Shown one piece after another: positions 34,988-46,190 of a stretch of 64,000 bases of DNA. Source of the DNA: Branchinecta lynchi (taxonomy: Eukaryota > Arthropoda > Branchiopoda > Anostraca > Branchinectidae); contig JAKZAP010000013.1 in the NCBI GenBank assembly GCA_023053575.1, positions 4,784,001-4,848,000 on the forward strand, read 5' to 3'. Made by a program: the position numbers and the translations under genes. The notes beneath the pieces are model-generated. The model was not told the DNA's origin. It saw only the letters and a list, made by a program, of their open reading frames with translations, and searched no databases. The number at the start of each line of letters is the position of its first letter. Position 1 is the first letter of the stretch.

Positions 34988-36200
34988 TTTTTGGGATCCC
35001 AAAAGTAAGTGGAGGGATACCTATGACATCACAAAAGTTGTCCGTCCGTCCGTCTGTGCGCACTGTAACTCTCGAAGGGAATGAGATATTTTGATGAAAC
35101 TTGGTGTGAGGATTCTTTGGGTCAAGAGTAAGGTCAAGTTCGTAGATGGGCTCTGTAGCCCCACATTTAAGGGTGGGGGAGGGGGTTTAAATTAAGGGGA
35201 AATTAAATATTTTTAAACAGATACTGTGATAGTCGATTATGGGGTAAGAAGTCATGCTGAACACAATGGTGAAAATCATTTTGTCATCGGACAAGTAGTT
35301 TCTCCCGGAATCCGGCCAAAACCAGAAAGTTTGTTAAAAGTAAAAGTTTTATTTGAAGTTGATTAGATGTTCGATTTAGGGGTAGGAGGACATGCTGAAC
35401 ACGATGGTGAAAATCATTTTGTCATCGGACAAGTAGTTCGCCCGGAATCCGGCCAAAACCGGAAAGTTTGTTAAAAGTAAAAGTTTTATTTGAAGTTGAT
35501 TAGATGTTCGATTTTGAGGTAAGAAGACATGCTGAACACGATGGTGAAAACCATTTTTGTGCCGGACAAGTAGTTGGCCCGGAATCCGGCCAAAACCGGA
35601 AAGTCTGTTGAAAGTAAAAGTTTTATTTGAAGTTGATTAGATGTTCGATTTAGGGGTAGGAGGACATGCTGAACACGACGGTGAAAACCATTTTCTCTCA
35701 GGACAAGTAGTTCGCCCGGAATCCGGCCAAAGCCGGAAAGTTTGTTAAAAGTAAAAGTTTTATAGGAGTTGCTTAGATGTTCGATTTAGGGGTAAGAAGA
35801 CATGCTGAACACTTGTGTGAAAACAATTTTCTACCCGGGCAAGTACTTCGCCGGGAGTCCGGCCAAAACCGGAAAAATTTAAATTTTTTGTTTTAGTTGA
35901 TTAGATATCCGATTTAGGGGTAAGAAGAAATGCTGAGTCCGTGTATAAAAATGTCCGTGTGTTCGACCGGACATATAGTTCGATCGGAACCCGACTGGAG
36001 CCGGAAAATGTGTTATAAGTTAAACACACATGCTGAATCCATATCGGAACTTTGTTTTCTCAGATGATTAGCTATTTGGCCTTAATCTATTTCTGAGTTT
36101 TAATAGTAAAAGCGTTCAAGGAGTCTGGCGAAGACAAGACCCAATTGTCTGGATCAAATATTGACTTTTTGGGATCCCATCGAAACCTTTGGTCTTGTTG
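34988..36200 (+). repeat. Family B repeat, complete copy B4
   Basis: The head palindrome TTTTGGGATCCCAAAA is at 34989-35004. A leader with CCGTCCGTCCGTCTG, AACTCTCGAAGGG and GATGAAACTTGGTGTG follows. Then there are five 137-bp monomers, with CATGCTGAAC at 35253, 35391, 35528, 35664 and 35801, then worn monomers. The tail TTTTTGGGATCCCATCGAAAC to GGTCTTGTTG ends at 36200. The palindromic GGGATCCC thus occurs at both ends. No ORF was found. Confidence 0.85.
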
Positions 36201-36213
36201 TAATCTAGACCAA

Positions 36214-36599
36214 AGGCGTATTTTCGCCGTTCCCCGAGGACTCCTCGGGGAATCGAAGGGAACGGCTAGAATAGATGGAGTCACTCCACGCGGACTCCGC
36301 CTCGGAAAACAACAAAACACGGAGAATTCTTCTAAAATAGATTTTGTTCTTAAAAAAAAATGTGCAGCTGACAAAACTAGTCTGGATCCACTTTATTTTT
36401 GGTGTTGTTTATTCTCATTCTTTTTAATTAATTTTACATGCACCAACACCAGCAAAAACTGATTCCCCTCCGAATATGATAGGGAGTCCTTTTTGATGAC
36501 GGATGAATACGGGGAGTATACGGGGAGTGAGTCCTCGGGACAAACAAAAACGCAGGGACTCCTCAAGTGGAGTCCTCGGGGAACGGCGAGAATATGCCT
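36214..36599 (+). mobile_element. MITE, family M, intact copy
   Basis: It is 386 bp with terminal inverted repeats AGGCGTATTTTCGCCGTTCC and the complement of GGAACGGCGAGAATATGCCT (about 28 of 30 bases paired, including CCCGAGGACTCC). The target duplication is CAA (36211-36213 and 36600-36602). It inserted next to the tail of family B copy B4. A second copy at 22707-23050 lacks its right end. Confidence 0.8.
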
Positions 36600-36602
36600 C
36601 AA

Positions 36603-38449
36603 GTAAGTCGACTAAAAAATTGATTTTGTTCGAGCAGATACGATACTTCATTATACATTCATTGTGATACTTCATTGTGAAACCTAGAGACTCGAGATCT
36701 AGACTGAACACTTTTTCAGGAATTACCAAGGGGACTCCTTACTCCGCAATTGAATTAGGGGCGAAACTTGATCCTTTTCGAATGAACGTGACAAGATCCC
36801 CAGAGCCTCCTTCACAATTACAATTTTAATACAAGGCAAATTAGATCCTAGCCGTAATCCCTTAGACTGGGAACAACATTCGGTGAAAATGCCATGTGGA
36901 CGAGAAGGGAACAGCCTTACTATTCCCCTAGAAAGCCAGACAAAAACTGAGGTGACAGAACAACTTAGGCTACTGTAACTTACTGCCTTACTGTTAGAAA
37001 AATATAACATTTACAGTATGTGAGTTATGTGACTAATCGAAAGTGTGGGAATACTATTTAAGCATGCTGAGCTGGGTGCTCAAACCGTTTGTTGATTTCA
37101 CGACTAACTGGCATATAGACTCAATTTTGTTCTGTCAAATCTTGTCGCTATTATAATGCATAGCTGTACAGAAAGATAGTGTAATTACATTAGTAAAAAG
37201 AAAACCATAGAAAAGAGGGGATAACATGGACAGTAATATCAAAAACTTATAATCTAGCATACATCTCTAAACAATTACTCTATGTAAAGTGTGCTCGATC
37301 GAGATTGTGCTAAAAGCGCTCGCGCCTTTCCAATACTTTAGGCGTGAACCATGAATCATTCTACTCCATTCTTGAAGGTCATATCTGATCTGTCCCTATA
37401 GACTTCGCAAGCTGTTCAGTAAGGGGTATTTTGGCATATGGGTGAGAAGCATAAGCTCACACTACTCTGGAAGTTTATATCGCAAGAAATCCAGGAAGAA
37501 CTTGGGTTGATAAAATGCGAACATATTGAAGGAGTCGACAACTATCCGTACAACGATTTTCAAATAGCGGAAATATTGCTTTTTGCTTCAGTTTCTAAAT
37601 AGTAAATTTAACCTTCTTAAGCTTATAGCTAGAAGAGGTGATTAAAATATTTATGAAAAACTTAAAAATTGGGTTGAAGAATTGGCAGGATACGCCAAAA
37701 ACTGATTGCCAGTATTCTTCTCGACCAACGCACATAGGACGGGAGGGGAGGTGGGAATGGATGACTCGTCTGGGGACAGCAGATCCTTGTCTGTGGTAGA
37801 GTGGAGTCAACAAAACCCATTGCGCGATACTAAAACCATCATTTCTCGGTATTCAACAGCGCATAATAGCATAGCAGCATTCCGTTCATGATTTCATTTT
37901 GTCTTCGATCTATTGTACAGGATCATATTAAATACCAGGATTCTAATCATGGTCCTCTTTTCTTCGGAAGGAACGCAACGGCTGCTCTGATGAAATCCAT
38001 AACGAGTTGTTGACAATGGAAATCAAGCACTAAGCGGAGGAATTTTCTCCCAAGTCAGATGCGATAAGAGAGAAGTGAAGAGAGAAAAGCTAAACATTTC
38101 GAAAGATCGAATTTGCTGAATATTTTGAACAATTTACGCTGAAACTTTTGACCTCTCTTCATTTTCGAAAGAAGTTTCGAGTGGTCTTGACCAGTTTCCG
38201 ATGAAACTTTCGTGTACCTCTTCTCTTCGTTTATTTTGCATTATGTTTCCATCCATTAATTTTCCATCATTACAACCTTCAGAGTTTGTTTTGACTACGC
38301 GTCAGTTTCTTGATCTTTCAATATTTCCAAGTATGTCGCGGTCAGTAGCCTCACTATAGGCGAACTTAACAGTTCCTCTCAGAAGAAAACTGGCTTTTAA
38401 GTTTGTTTTCTTTCTTATGTGTGACTAGTAGCATATCTTTCGTATGTAT
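36603..38449. other. GCDH intron 5 sequence, nothing recognised
   Basis: There is no repeat end, tail, RNA motif or coding signal that I can support. Confidence 0.5.
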
Positions 38450-38793
38450 TCTTTAAAGGACCCCTCTTGCTTATTCTGCCTTTTATAACATACTTAGCTC
38501 CCATTTGGAAGTATAAGCTTCTAAAATCCCCACCTTTCTCCATTGTTTCGTTTCGTAACTACGAATTTTTTAGCCCTTTTTCGGCCTTTCCGACTTTTTC
38601 CGTCACTTGACGAAAAGTTTGCCGGAATCTTCAACGGCCGCTGACAACTCTTTCACAAACAAGGATGTGATGATCTTCCGTTTATTAATTTTTTTATTTG
38701 CTTAGTTTTCGCACTTTTTAACCAAGGCACGTTCAGTTTTCAAATGTTTTGCGCCCAGCCACCGCGTCGGAGAGCAGGAAGGCTAGATATAGA

Positions 38794-39078
38794 GCGCCAC
38801 CCTTCTAACAATAGTTACTATTAGTTACTATTTCCGTTCCATCCTCACGAAAGTTACTACGCTGACCGTTCCAACCTTGTCGGAATAGTAACTAATAGTT
38901 ACTATCTGCTTACCATGCTCGGGAGCGTAGTAACTACGCATCTCTGTAACGTGATTGGTCAGCTTCGCCCCTGGCGTGAGATCCTGCTGGAAAATAGAAA
39001 AATCGTTCCAGCCTTGACGGCAAAAAAACAGAATTCGTGACGTCATGTCGTGACGTAAGTAGGATGGAACACGCTCAT
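38794..39078 (+). mobile_element. MITE, family N, left copy
   Basis: It starts GAGCGCCACCCTTC and ends GATGGAACACGCTC, giving terminal inverted repeats of about 14 bp. ATA lies on both sides as a 3-bp target duplication. Inside are inverted ATAGTTACTATTAGTTACTA words and GTTCCAGCCTTGACGGCAAA. There is no ORF. Confidence 0.7.
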
Positions 39079-39093
39079 AGTCGACAAGCTAGA

Positions 39094-39385
39094 GAGATTG
39101 TTCCATCCTACTTACCATAGTAACTACGCTTGACGTCACGAACTTTGGCCTTTTGCCGTCAAGGCTGGAATGATTTTTCTATTTTCCAGCAGAATGTCAT
39201 GCCACAGGCGAATCTGACCAATCAAGTTACAGAGATCCGTAGTTACCACGCTCCCCAGCATAGTTACTATTAGTTACTATTTCTAGAAGGTTGGAACGGT
39301 CAGCGTAGTAACTTTTGGTGAGGTTGGAACGGAAATAGTAACTAATAGTTACTGTTTTTTGAAGGGTGGAACACGCTCAGAGAGT
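39094..39385 (-). mobile_element. MITE, family N, right copy in opposite orientation
   Basis: This is the reverse complement of the left copy at roughly 85-90 percent by eye. It ends GAAGGGTGGAACACGCTC. Its other end reads GATTGTTCCATCC, slightly worn. The flanks AGTCGACAAGC and AGTCAAGACAAGC look like a diverged direct repeat of the target. Together the two copies form a 285-bp-arm inverted repeat. Confidence 0.7.
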
Positions 39386-39480
39386 CAAGACAAGCAAGAG
39401 AATCGCTAGTTTTAGTTTAGTTTTGGTTTAGTTTTAGGCCACCTAACACGTACATTTTTGCCCATGAACGTGCAAGAGGC

Positions 39481-41730
39481 CACGGCGTTTTTGTTTTTTT
39501 TTGTCAATTTTCCTGGGTTATTTCTGCGACAGGCATTATCTCGGAATAAGCTCTTTTTTTATCCGCTGAGGGAAGTTCGAAAAGCTTATTCCCATTCGTG
39601 ATCTTTCCGCAGAGAAATCTGATCAAGAGAATCTGAGGGAAAGGTCAGAAATAGAATGGGGCAGTATCTCTAGAAAGCGACTTAAAGGCTTGGATGAATC
39701 TCGAAAAAGGTGTACTAGTAGAGTGCGAGCGAGTTTGGGCTTTCTCGGAACGGTCATAGATCTGCTTTGTCGTCACTCCTGCATAAAGCTTCTGCTTTGC
39801 CGACATTTATGGATATTACCAGGAGTATGAATCAAGAAATGTGAGTTTGTTCCTGAATGATTATTGGAGAGTCGTCAAGAGCGTGTGTGAAGGTTTGGAA
39901 TAATATTCGGGAGAGAATCAGGGAGTTGGAGAACCAGATTTTGTTTGAAAATAGATTTTTTTTTTTTTTTTTATAATTAGATAATTTATTTAAATGAATA
40001 TTTCATGATTATTATTAGTGAATGAGGGTTGGGTTGAGTGTGTGGGTGGGGGGGGGGGAGAAAAAGAATTGAGAAGGTAACACGAGAAAGTTGTGTACTC
40101 CCGCAGAGGACACGGTTGTGCCCTTCTTGGGAGCGCTCTGTTTGTTGTTTTGTTTAAAGAATGTTGAAATTAAAATTAATTGAATCACAGATTTGGGGAT
40201 AGGGGTCCTGTTCTTAACCATTGGTTTGACTTTTTCTCCAGAAGTCCTGTGTTCCAGAATCTGAAATTTTAAATTTCGAAAATGTTTATAGAGGTTGTGT
40301 GAAGGATTGTTAGAATTCACCCTTTGAATATCCGCAAAACCCAACGCGAATACCTTTTGCTATGCGACATGAGAATAAGGATTGCGAGTAACACTAAAAA
40401 AAAAGAGTTGTTGATTGAAAGTATGAAAAAAAATATCTAAAAATGCAGTTCAAAATCGAAATAGAATTTAAATTTTGAAAGTTAGTTCTGGTTATAGAAA
40501 AATTAATTAGGAAAGATTTTTGTTTACGTTCAAATAATCACAGATACACTTTTAACACGCACATTTTATCTTTTGTTATTTTATTTTTATCTGCATCCGC
40601 ACCGTTTTCTTCTGGTTTTTTAGTTGCATCTCGTCTTATTGTCTGTTGGTTCCGCATCGTTCTCCTGTTGTGATTGTGGTGGATTTTATGATTTAGTTTT
40701 GTTTTGTTTTTCGCTGAGGACGGTTTGCCGGAAGTGCAACCGAAATATCCGAATTTATATTTATCCCTCGCACATCATCCTAGAGGATAATTAGCTGATC
40801 AAGAAAAAAAAAAAAACGAAAATCACGGTTTTCTATTTCTTTTGTTTACGTTCAAAGGGTTAACAAAATATAAAGCCACTGATTGGAAGAGGAGTTGGAG
40901 CCAAAACAGTAGAAATGGGAAAGAAAATAGAAAAGATGCTATGGGGGTTTAAACTTTAATTGAAAAGGGCTGAGACGGGACAATCTAGTTATCCACCACT
41001 TATTCACTTAAAGAGGAATACGCTATTCACGCTCGAAGACGCTATTCACGAATAATCGATTGTCATATAGTGGAATTTCCCTGTCGGATTTGTGGTAACT
41101 CTATGCACTTGTACCTGTGTTGCATGCTTTACAAAAACGATTTACGAAAAATAAGTGTTCACGCAGTTAGCTACCTTTCGCGACCTGATCACTCGCCACT
41201 GAAAAGCCGCGTTTGTATTGAGATTCAGGTTTTCCGCATCATAGTAGATTTTTTCGTTGTGAGGACGGCCGTAGAAATTCTGGACATCATATTAAAGCAA
41301 ATAGTTAAAAATAAAAAAATCCCTTAACATAAGCCAAAGAATCCAGAGTGTTCAGTTTAATGATACAAAAATAAGTTGGCTTTTCAGTTAAACTTTAAAC
41401 AAATAAAAAAGGACACATTTGGTGGAGTTTGAGAGTTTTTAGAACCAAGATGGATTCCTCCTTTCTCGACTGGTTTTACATCCCCGAAGAAAGCCAGCCA
41501 CTTCCTCTTCTCTCTTTTGTCAGCCGTCCACCTTCCCCGAAGAGACTCCTGAATAACTAGTACTATCGTCAGGGAATCCCTCTTTTTCCCTCTATTGTCG
41601 CCAGTCTACCTTACTCAAAGATACTCTTTTATTATTACCCCTAGGATACGCGTTGAGTGCTTGATAGCTGCTGTTCCTTTTTATGATTATTGTTCCTTTT
41701 GAAATTCTGATAGCTGTTGTTCTTTTTTAG
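39481..41730. other. End of GCDH intron 5
   Basis: A run of about 20 T lies at 39956-39975 and A/T-rich sequence at 40380-40560. An open stretch at 41070-41327 has a CRICG motif but no exon borders or recognised domain. The pyrimidine tract before the last GCDH exon closes the region. Confidence 0.45.
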
Positions 41731-41795
41731 GCACGCACGATATTCACGCTCTCATCTTGGGCCGTGCTATCACTGGAATCCAGGCATTCAGTTGA
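41731..41795 (+). CDS. GCDH: GCDH terminal coding exon
   Basis: The acceptor is TCTTTTTTAG ending at 41730. Two bases complete the Gly codon, then [20 protein letters not shown] and a TGA stop at 41793-41795. This is the normal GCDH C-terminus, a few residues shorter than the human tail. The reading phase matches the donor at 29433. Confidence 0.97.
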
Positions 41796-42074
41796 TCGCG
41801 TTGGAAGTTTCGACCGTTTATCCGAGAGATGAAAGGTTAACCCCAGTTGCAACTTGTACCGATGAGTAATTTTCTATATTTGGTTAGAATCTCGCCTAAT
41901 TGTGGATTGTTTAAATTTCGTAAAGACGGTGAATTACACAATTAAACTTGTTAAAGTGTTTACAGAATGATAATAGGTACTCTTGAAAGCATTGATAGAA
42001 TCGCTCATACCTACTTAAGATGGTAAGGCGATCGAACTGTCTATCACTCTCTCTTTGAAAGATTGTCTGCAATG
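41796..42074 (+). other. GCDH 3' UTR and flank
   Basis: The sequence from the stop codon to the candidate ATTAAA signal is probably the 3' UTR. Family A begins at 42075. No other structure is seen. Confidence 0.5.
41941..41946 (+). terminator. Candidate GCDH polyadenylation signal ATTAAA
   Basis: ATTAAA, the commonest variant of AATAAA, lies 146 bases after the GCDH stop and is followed within about 15 bases by the T/G-rich stretch GTTAAAGTGTTTAC. No canonical AATAAA lies between the stop and this site. Assignment is by position and motif only. Confidence 0.5.
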
Positions 42075-44400
42075 TTTTTATGGCACTTGCAGCTCTGGCT
42101 CAAATGCCATCGATCGCAATTCCGTCGGTGGGTCGGTTGGCCTGTTTTTTTATGGCACTTGCCCTTCAGCCAAGTGCCATATAGAAATCGACATTTCTGT
42201 CCGTCCGTCGGTTGGTTCGGGCACTTCCACATAAGCTAGAACGATGAAAATTGGCAGGCTTATCAGAGACCCAAAATTTTTAAGTCGGAAATAGTCACTT
42301 CCCCGATCCGAGCATCGTGGGGGGAGTGGAAGGAGGGAGAATCCGGAATCTTGATGTATTTATAACTTTTGAACGGGCTATTGGATCTTAACGAAACTTG
42401 ATATTTGGAAAGATCTCGTGCCTCAGACGACCAGCTTAAAATCCGGACCAAATCCGGTGACCTTTGGTGGGAGCTGGAGGGGCAACCGGAAATCTTGAGA
42501 AACCGCTATGAGTGGATGGATCAAGATGAAACTTGGTGGGAAGACACCAAGCAAACAGTAGATTCATTATTGACATAACCGAACCGAATTCTGGGACTGT
42601 GGGGGGGGGGGGGGGCGGAATTCTGATGATCCCGCGAGTCTGGTACTTCCTGGTGTACTAAGACGATGAAACTGGGCTGGTGTATCAAGGACTCGAAGAA
42701 ACTGACTTGAGAATAGTCGTTTGCATGATCAGACCATCGTGGGGGGAGAGGAGTGATGGCGAATCCGGAATCTAGTGGCATTCATAACTTTGAACGGGCG
42801 ATCCGATTTGAATGAAACTTCAGAAGTGGAAAGAGGTGCCGTCTCCCATGTTCCATCTCAAGTCTGGACCGGATCCAATACTTGTGGGGGGAGTCGAAGG
42901 AGGCACCGGAATTTTCGTGAAACGCTTAGCGTCGAGGGATCGGGATGGAATTTGGTAGGAAGAACAAACATAGGCCCTAGATACGTTCTTGACAGAACTA
43001 GACCATATCAGGGCTCTTTGGGGGGAGTTGAAGGGGGTTTCCCAAAGTTCCGGTGATTGCGAGTAAGGATACTTCTTGACCCAACCAAATAGACTTAACG
43101 ACCTGACACAATGCCCTAGGAAAACTTACGTTTCTTGATCCGACCATTTTCGGTGGAGTAAGAGGAGAGGAATCCGGAAATTACTAATTTGTATAGGTTG
43201 CGAACGGGTGGTCCGATTCAAGTAAAACTTTTCTGATGATACGAACTAATGACCTAGACAAGCAAGACATTTAGAGGCGAAAGCCTTTTCTCTTGCTTTG
43301 CATTATTATTATTATTATGTCTCCGAACCACATGCGGCAATGGCTGGAGTAATTAGAGGGGGGGGGGGGTCTGGAAAACTTGTGACATGCACAAAATCAA
43401 ACGAATGTATCGAATGGGATGCAACTTTGACAGTACCGATTTTATGCGACCTAGTTTGTTTTTTACGGTTCAGACCGGATCCGGCCAGGGTAGGAGGAGG
43501 ATGAACCGTATATGCTTCGATTGGACTCAAACTTGAAGGACGGTAGGAGATGTCAGAGATACGACGTCCATGTTTCCTAGTAGTATTTGGCCACAGTGTG
43601 GGGAGTTGGAGGGTGAGTCCCTGAAATTTTGTGGTTCGCATAGGGGTAAAACGAGAGGAGGGATTTGAATGAAACTTGAAGAGTAGAGATTCGATGTTGC
43701 CTAGATGACACAGTTTGGGGTCCGGACCGGATCTGAACACGGGGACGGGGGGGGGGGAGTATCGTAGTTTCGCGAAAAATGCTCAGACCCAAGCGAGAGT
43801 TGATAGCAGTAAAAGAAGATGCTTTAGATAATCAGTTTATGTGTCTGGACCAGATTCGGCCGTGGTAGGAGGAGTTTGAGGGGGACGAGTTCCGGAAATA
43901 TTGTGCCCTGACATTTGCTCTAGATGATCCAAGGCGATACCGGGAATGCTCATCCTCGAGTGAAACGAGAAATCCTTCTTCTAGGTCCGATCATAGGAGG
44001 TTGAAGGGGGTATTTTGTAACGTCCTCATCTACTTTCTTGCAACACCTACTCGTAACAAGTTAACTTTTTCGAGTTACGGTAGGCTACTTCCAGATGTGC
44101 TAGGACGACGAAACTTGGCAGGCATATCAGGGACCTGGGCAAACTAACTTGAAAATAATCAGTTTTCTTATCTGATAATCTGGGAGGGGGGTGGAGGGCA
44201 GGGGAATCTGGAAAATTGAGTAGTGCGTAACTTTTGAACGGGTGATCGGATTGGAATGAAACTTGATAACTGAGTAAAGGACATATATCTGATGTCCCAT
44301 TTGGTGTCCGGATCGGATTTGGTAGCTATGGGGGAGTTGGTGGGGGGGGGGGCGGAAATCTCGAGAAACGGTTAGAGTTAAGGGACCGGAGCGGAAACAC
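42075..44400 (+). repeat. Family A repeat with two heads, copy A5
   Basis: One head hairpin starts at 42075 and a second complete head at 42145, both T-run plus ATGGCACTTGC. Modules then continue with many GATGAAACT and GGGGGAGT words to about 44400, longer than other copies. This looks like one family A element inserted into or recombined with another just past its head. The tail is not intact. Confidence 0.8.
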
Positions 44401-44744
44401 AGACTAAACAACAACGAAAAAAAAAATAAAAAATATCCACAAACCAAAAAAATGGTTCTTAACTTTTTCTGCGTAATGTGTCAAAGATACTGCAATTGCA
44501 GAAAAACTCGATATCGAGTGTGTATTCTTGGATAACTACGACTATTGGCCAAGCCAGTCTCAGACCTGTTCAGGTTAAGCATTACTCCCCCCACACTTAG
44601 GCTTGAGTAGACAATTAAGGACAGACCGTTTTGTCTTAGGGTCGAAAACGGTTTGACATGAAAAGGATAGATTAGGCTACTCATATCGCAGTTAAAATCC
44701 ACCCCAGTTTTATACACACTCGTGAGCCTAACTAGGAGGGGAAA

Positions 44745-45490
44745 ATGATGCAAAAGTGTAAAGTGATAAACCCGCAAAAGTGTAAAGTGAGTCGATTCAA
44801 CCCGCTGGAAAGGGAATTCAATGAGCCTGATCATGTATTTAACATGTTTAAGAGTCACACTTTGTTGCGTGCCACTTTCACCGAAGATTGCAAATTCAGT
44901 TACCATATTTGCAACCTAGTGAAGAAAGGGAATGCTGCACTCCAGTCATGACAATGAAGCGATTTGGATTCGGCGTAGAATCTATGAAATTAGCTTATGT
45001 GACTTACGAGCGGCCGCGACTGGAATATGGCTGCCCAATTTGGGGACCCTTTGTACAAAGGAGCGTACAGTATAACGAAGACGTTGAATCAGTGGGAAAT
45101 CAGAGCGTGCCGCATTATGCTAGGACTGAAATACAATGGTTACGGAAATTCCCTCCTCCTATTAAGACTTGAGCCACTCCATGTCCGCCGGGAAAACTTA
45201 ATTTTACAATTTGGCCGATCAGTCCTTGCCAGTGAAAAACATAGAGATATTCTGCCCGATCTAGCACCGGCGACAAGGCGGACGCGGCACCAAAATCTCC
45301 TGCTGCCAGTTAGATGTCGCACTAACCGGTATTCGAATTCATTTCTGCCATATTTTATTGAGAAAATTAACAAAAAACTAGTGAATTCCAAGTGATATAT
45401 TTTCTTTTATGTAATAATTGTATATATTCAAGTGTTGTAACATATTAAATGTAATGGTCGACGTATTTAGTGCCATGTCGGCTCTAGCTA
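44745..45490 (+). mobile_element. LINE 3' half, family E
   Basis: The translation in successive frames gives NPQKCKVSRFNPLEREF and LRATFTEDCKFSYHICNLVK (post-RT region), YERPRLEYGCPIWGP, then WEIRACRIMLGLKYNGYGN, VRRENLILQFGRSVLASEK and NRYSNSFLPYFIEKINKKL before the stop. This is the C-terminal third of a CR1-like LINE protein. The 3' UTR matches 6745-7015. Confidence 0.85.
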
Positions 45491-45834
45491 TCTAGCTATC
45501 TATCTATGACTCTAAAATTAGTGACGTCAACCAAATAATGAATAATTAAATAATTATTAATTAAGTAATTATTAATAATGAATACAGACTGTACAGTACA
45601 GTTATTATTCGGGTCTGTGTTCGGGTCTGTATTCGGTCGTAAGTGCGAATGATGGATAATGTAATAGAAAAATGGATTTCTGGAATAGTGATGAATTTGA
45701 AACGCTTTCGGTTGACCGTATCCTTAATGCATAACTCTTACTAGAAATGATCTTTTCCCTATGAAATGAATCAGAAATTTTTTTTTTGGAAATACCATTA
45801 CTTTCCACCTAAAATTAGCGATTCTCTTGTTAGC
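45491..45834. other. Microsatellite-like sequence between repeats
   Basis: CTATCTAGCTATCTATC follows the LINE tail, then AATAATTAAATAATTATTAA. Nothing else was recognised. Confidence 0.4.
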
Positions 45835-46190
45835 GCTTGTCGACTACATCCAGCCTTCCTGCTCTCCGACGGGGCGGCTAGGCGCAAAATATTTGAAAAC
45901 TAAACATGCCTTGGTAAAAAAAAAATGGGAAAACTAAGCAAACAATAGAAGTAATAAACAGAAGATATCACATCCTTATATGTGAAAGAGTTGTCAGCGG
46001 AAGTTGAAGATTCCGGCAAACTTCGTTGGGTCACGGGAAAACTCGGCAAGGCCGAAAAAGCGCAAAAATTCGTAGTTACGAAACGAAACAATGGAGAAAG
46101 ATGGGGATTTTAGAAGCTTATAATTCCATATGGGAGCTAAGTATATTATAAAAGACAGAGTAGGCAAGAGGGGTCCTTTAAAATGATGTG
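45835..46190 (-). repeat. Dispersed repeat H, copy without the MITE pair
   Basis: The reverse complement matches 38450-38793 and then passes without interruption through GGATGTAGTCGACAAGCGC and AACAAGAGAATCGCTAATTT, the sequence split by MITEs in the other copy. Confidence 0.75.

Larger units (their letters stand above)
38450..39480 (+). repeat. Dispersed repeat H carrying two facing MITEs
   Basis: 38450-38793 matches the reverse complement of 45845-46190 (AAGGACCCCTCTTGC, CCATTGTTTCGTTTCGTAAC, GTTGTCAGCG-type and GGAGAGCAGGAAGGCT words). The match resumes after the MITEs with AAGAGAATCGCTA near 39393. Two MITEs in opposite orientation interrupt it at 38794-39385. Confidence 0.75.
1129..41795 (+). 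other. GCDH: GCDH locus, six C-terminal exons of glutaryl-CoA dehydrogenase
   Basis: The six exons together encode about 344 residues plus a stop. Known role of the family: a mitochondrial-matrix FAD acyl-CoA dehydrogenase that oxidises and decarboxylates glutaryl-CoA to crotonyl-CoA and CO2 in lysine, hydroxylysine and tryptophan breakdown, passing electrons to ETF. Seen here: the acyl-CoA dehydrogenase signature [11 protein letters not shown], the FAD-region motif TWITNSP, the second signature [19 protein letters not shown], and the GCDH-specific YEGTHDIH, whose Glu is the catalytic base of the human enzyme (Glu370 of the mature protein). All five junctions have GT-AG borders and matching phases. 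The human precursor is 438 residues, so roughly the first 90, including the mitochondrial targeting peptide, lie outside the window. Introns are 6.2, 1.3, 5.1, 14.7 and 12.3 kb, all rich in repeats. No frameshift or stop interrupts any exon, so the gene looks functional. Confidence 0.97.

Noticed and set aside
35230..36010. CRISPR-like array because of regular repeats
   Set aside because: The 137-bp units are contiguous homologous monomers with no unique spacers, in an animal genome.
37990..38035. Second hammerhead candidate (CTGATGA ... GAAATC)
   Set aside because: Stem II would have only three base pairs and stem I does not form, so the core match looks accidental.
41070..41327. Open frame with a CRICG motif
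   Set aside because: One Cys pair is not a zinc finger, there are no splice borders, and it lies inside a GCDH intron.
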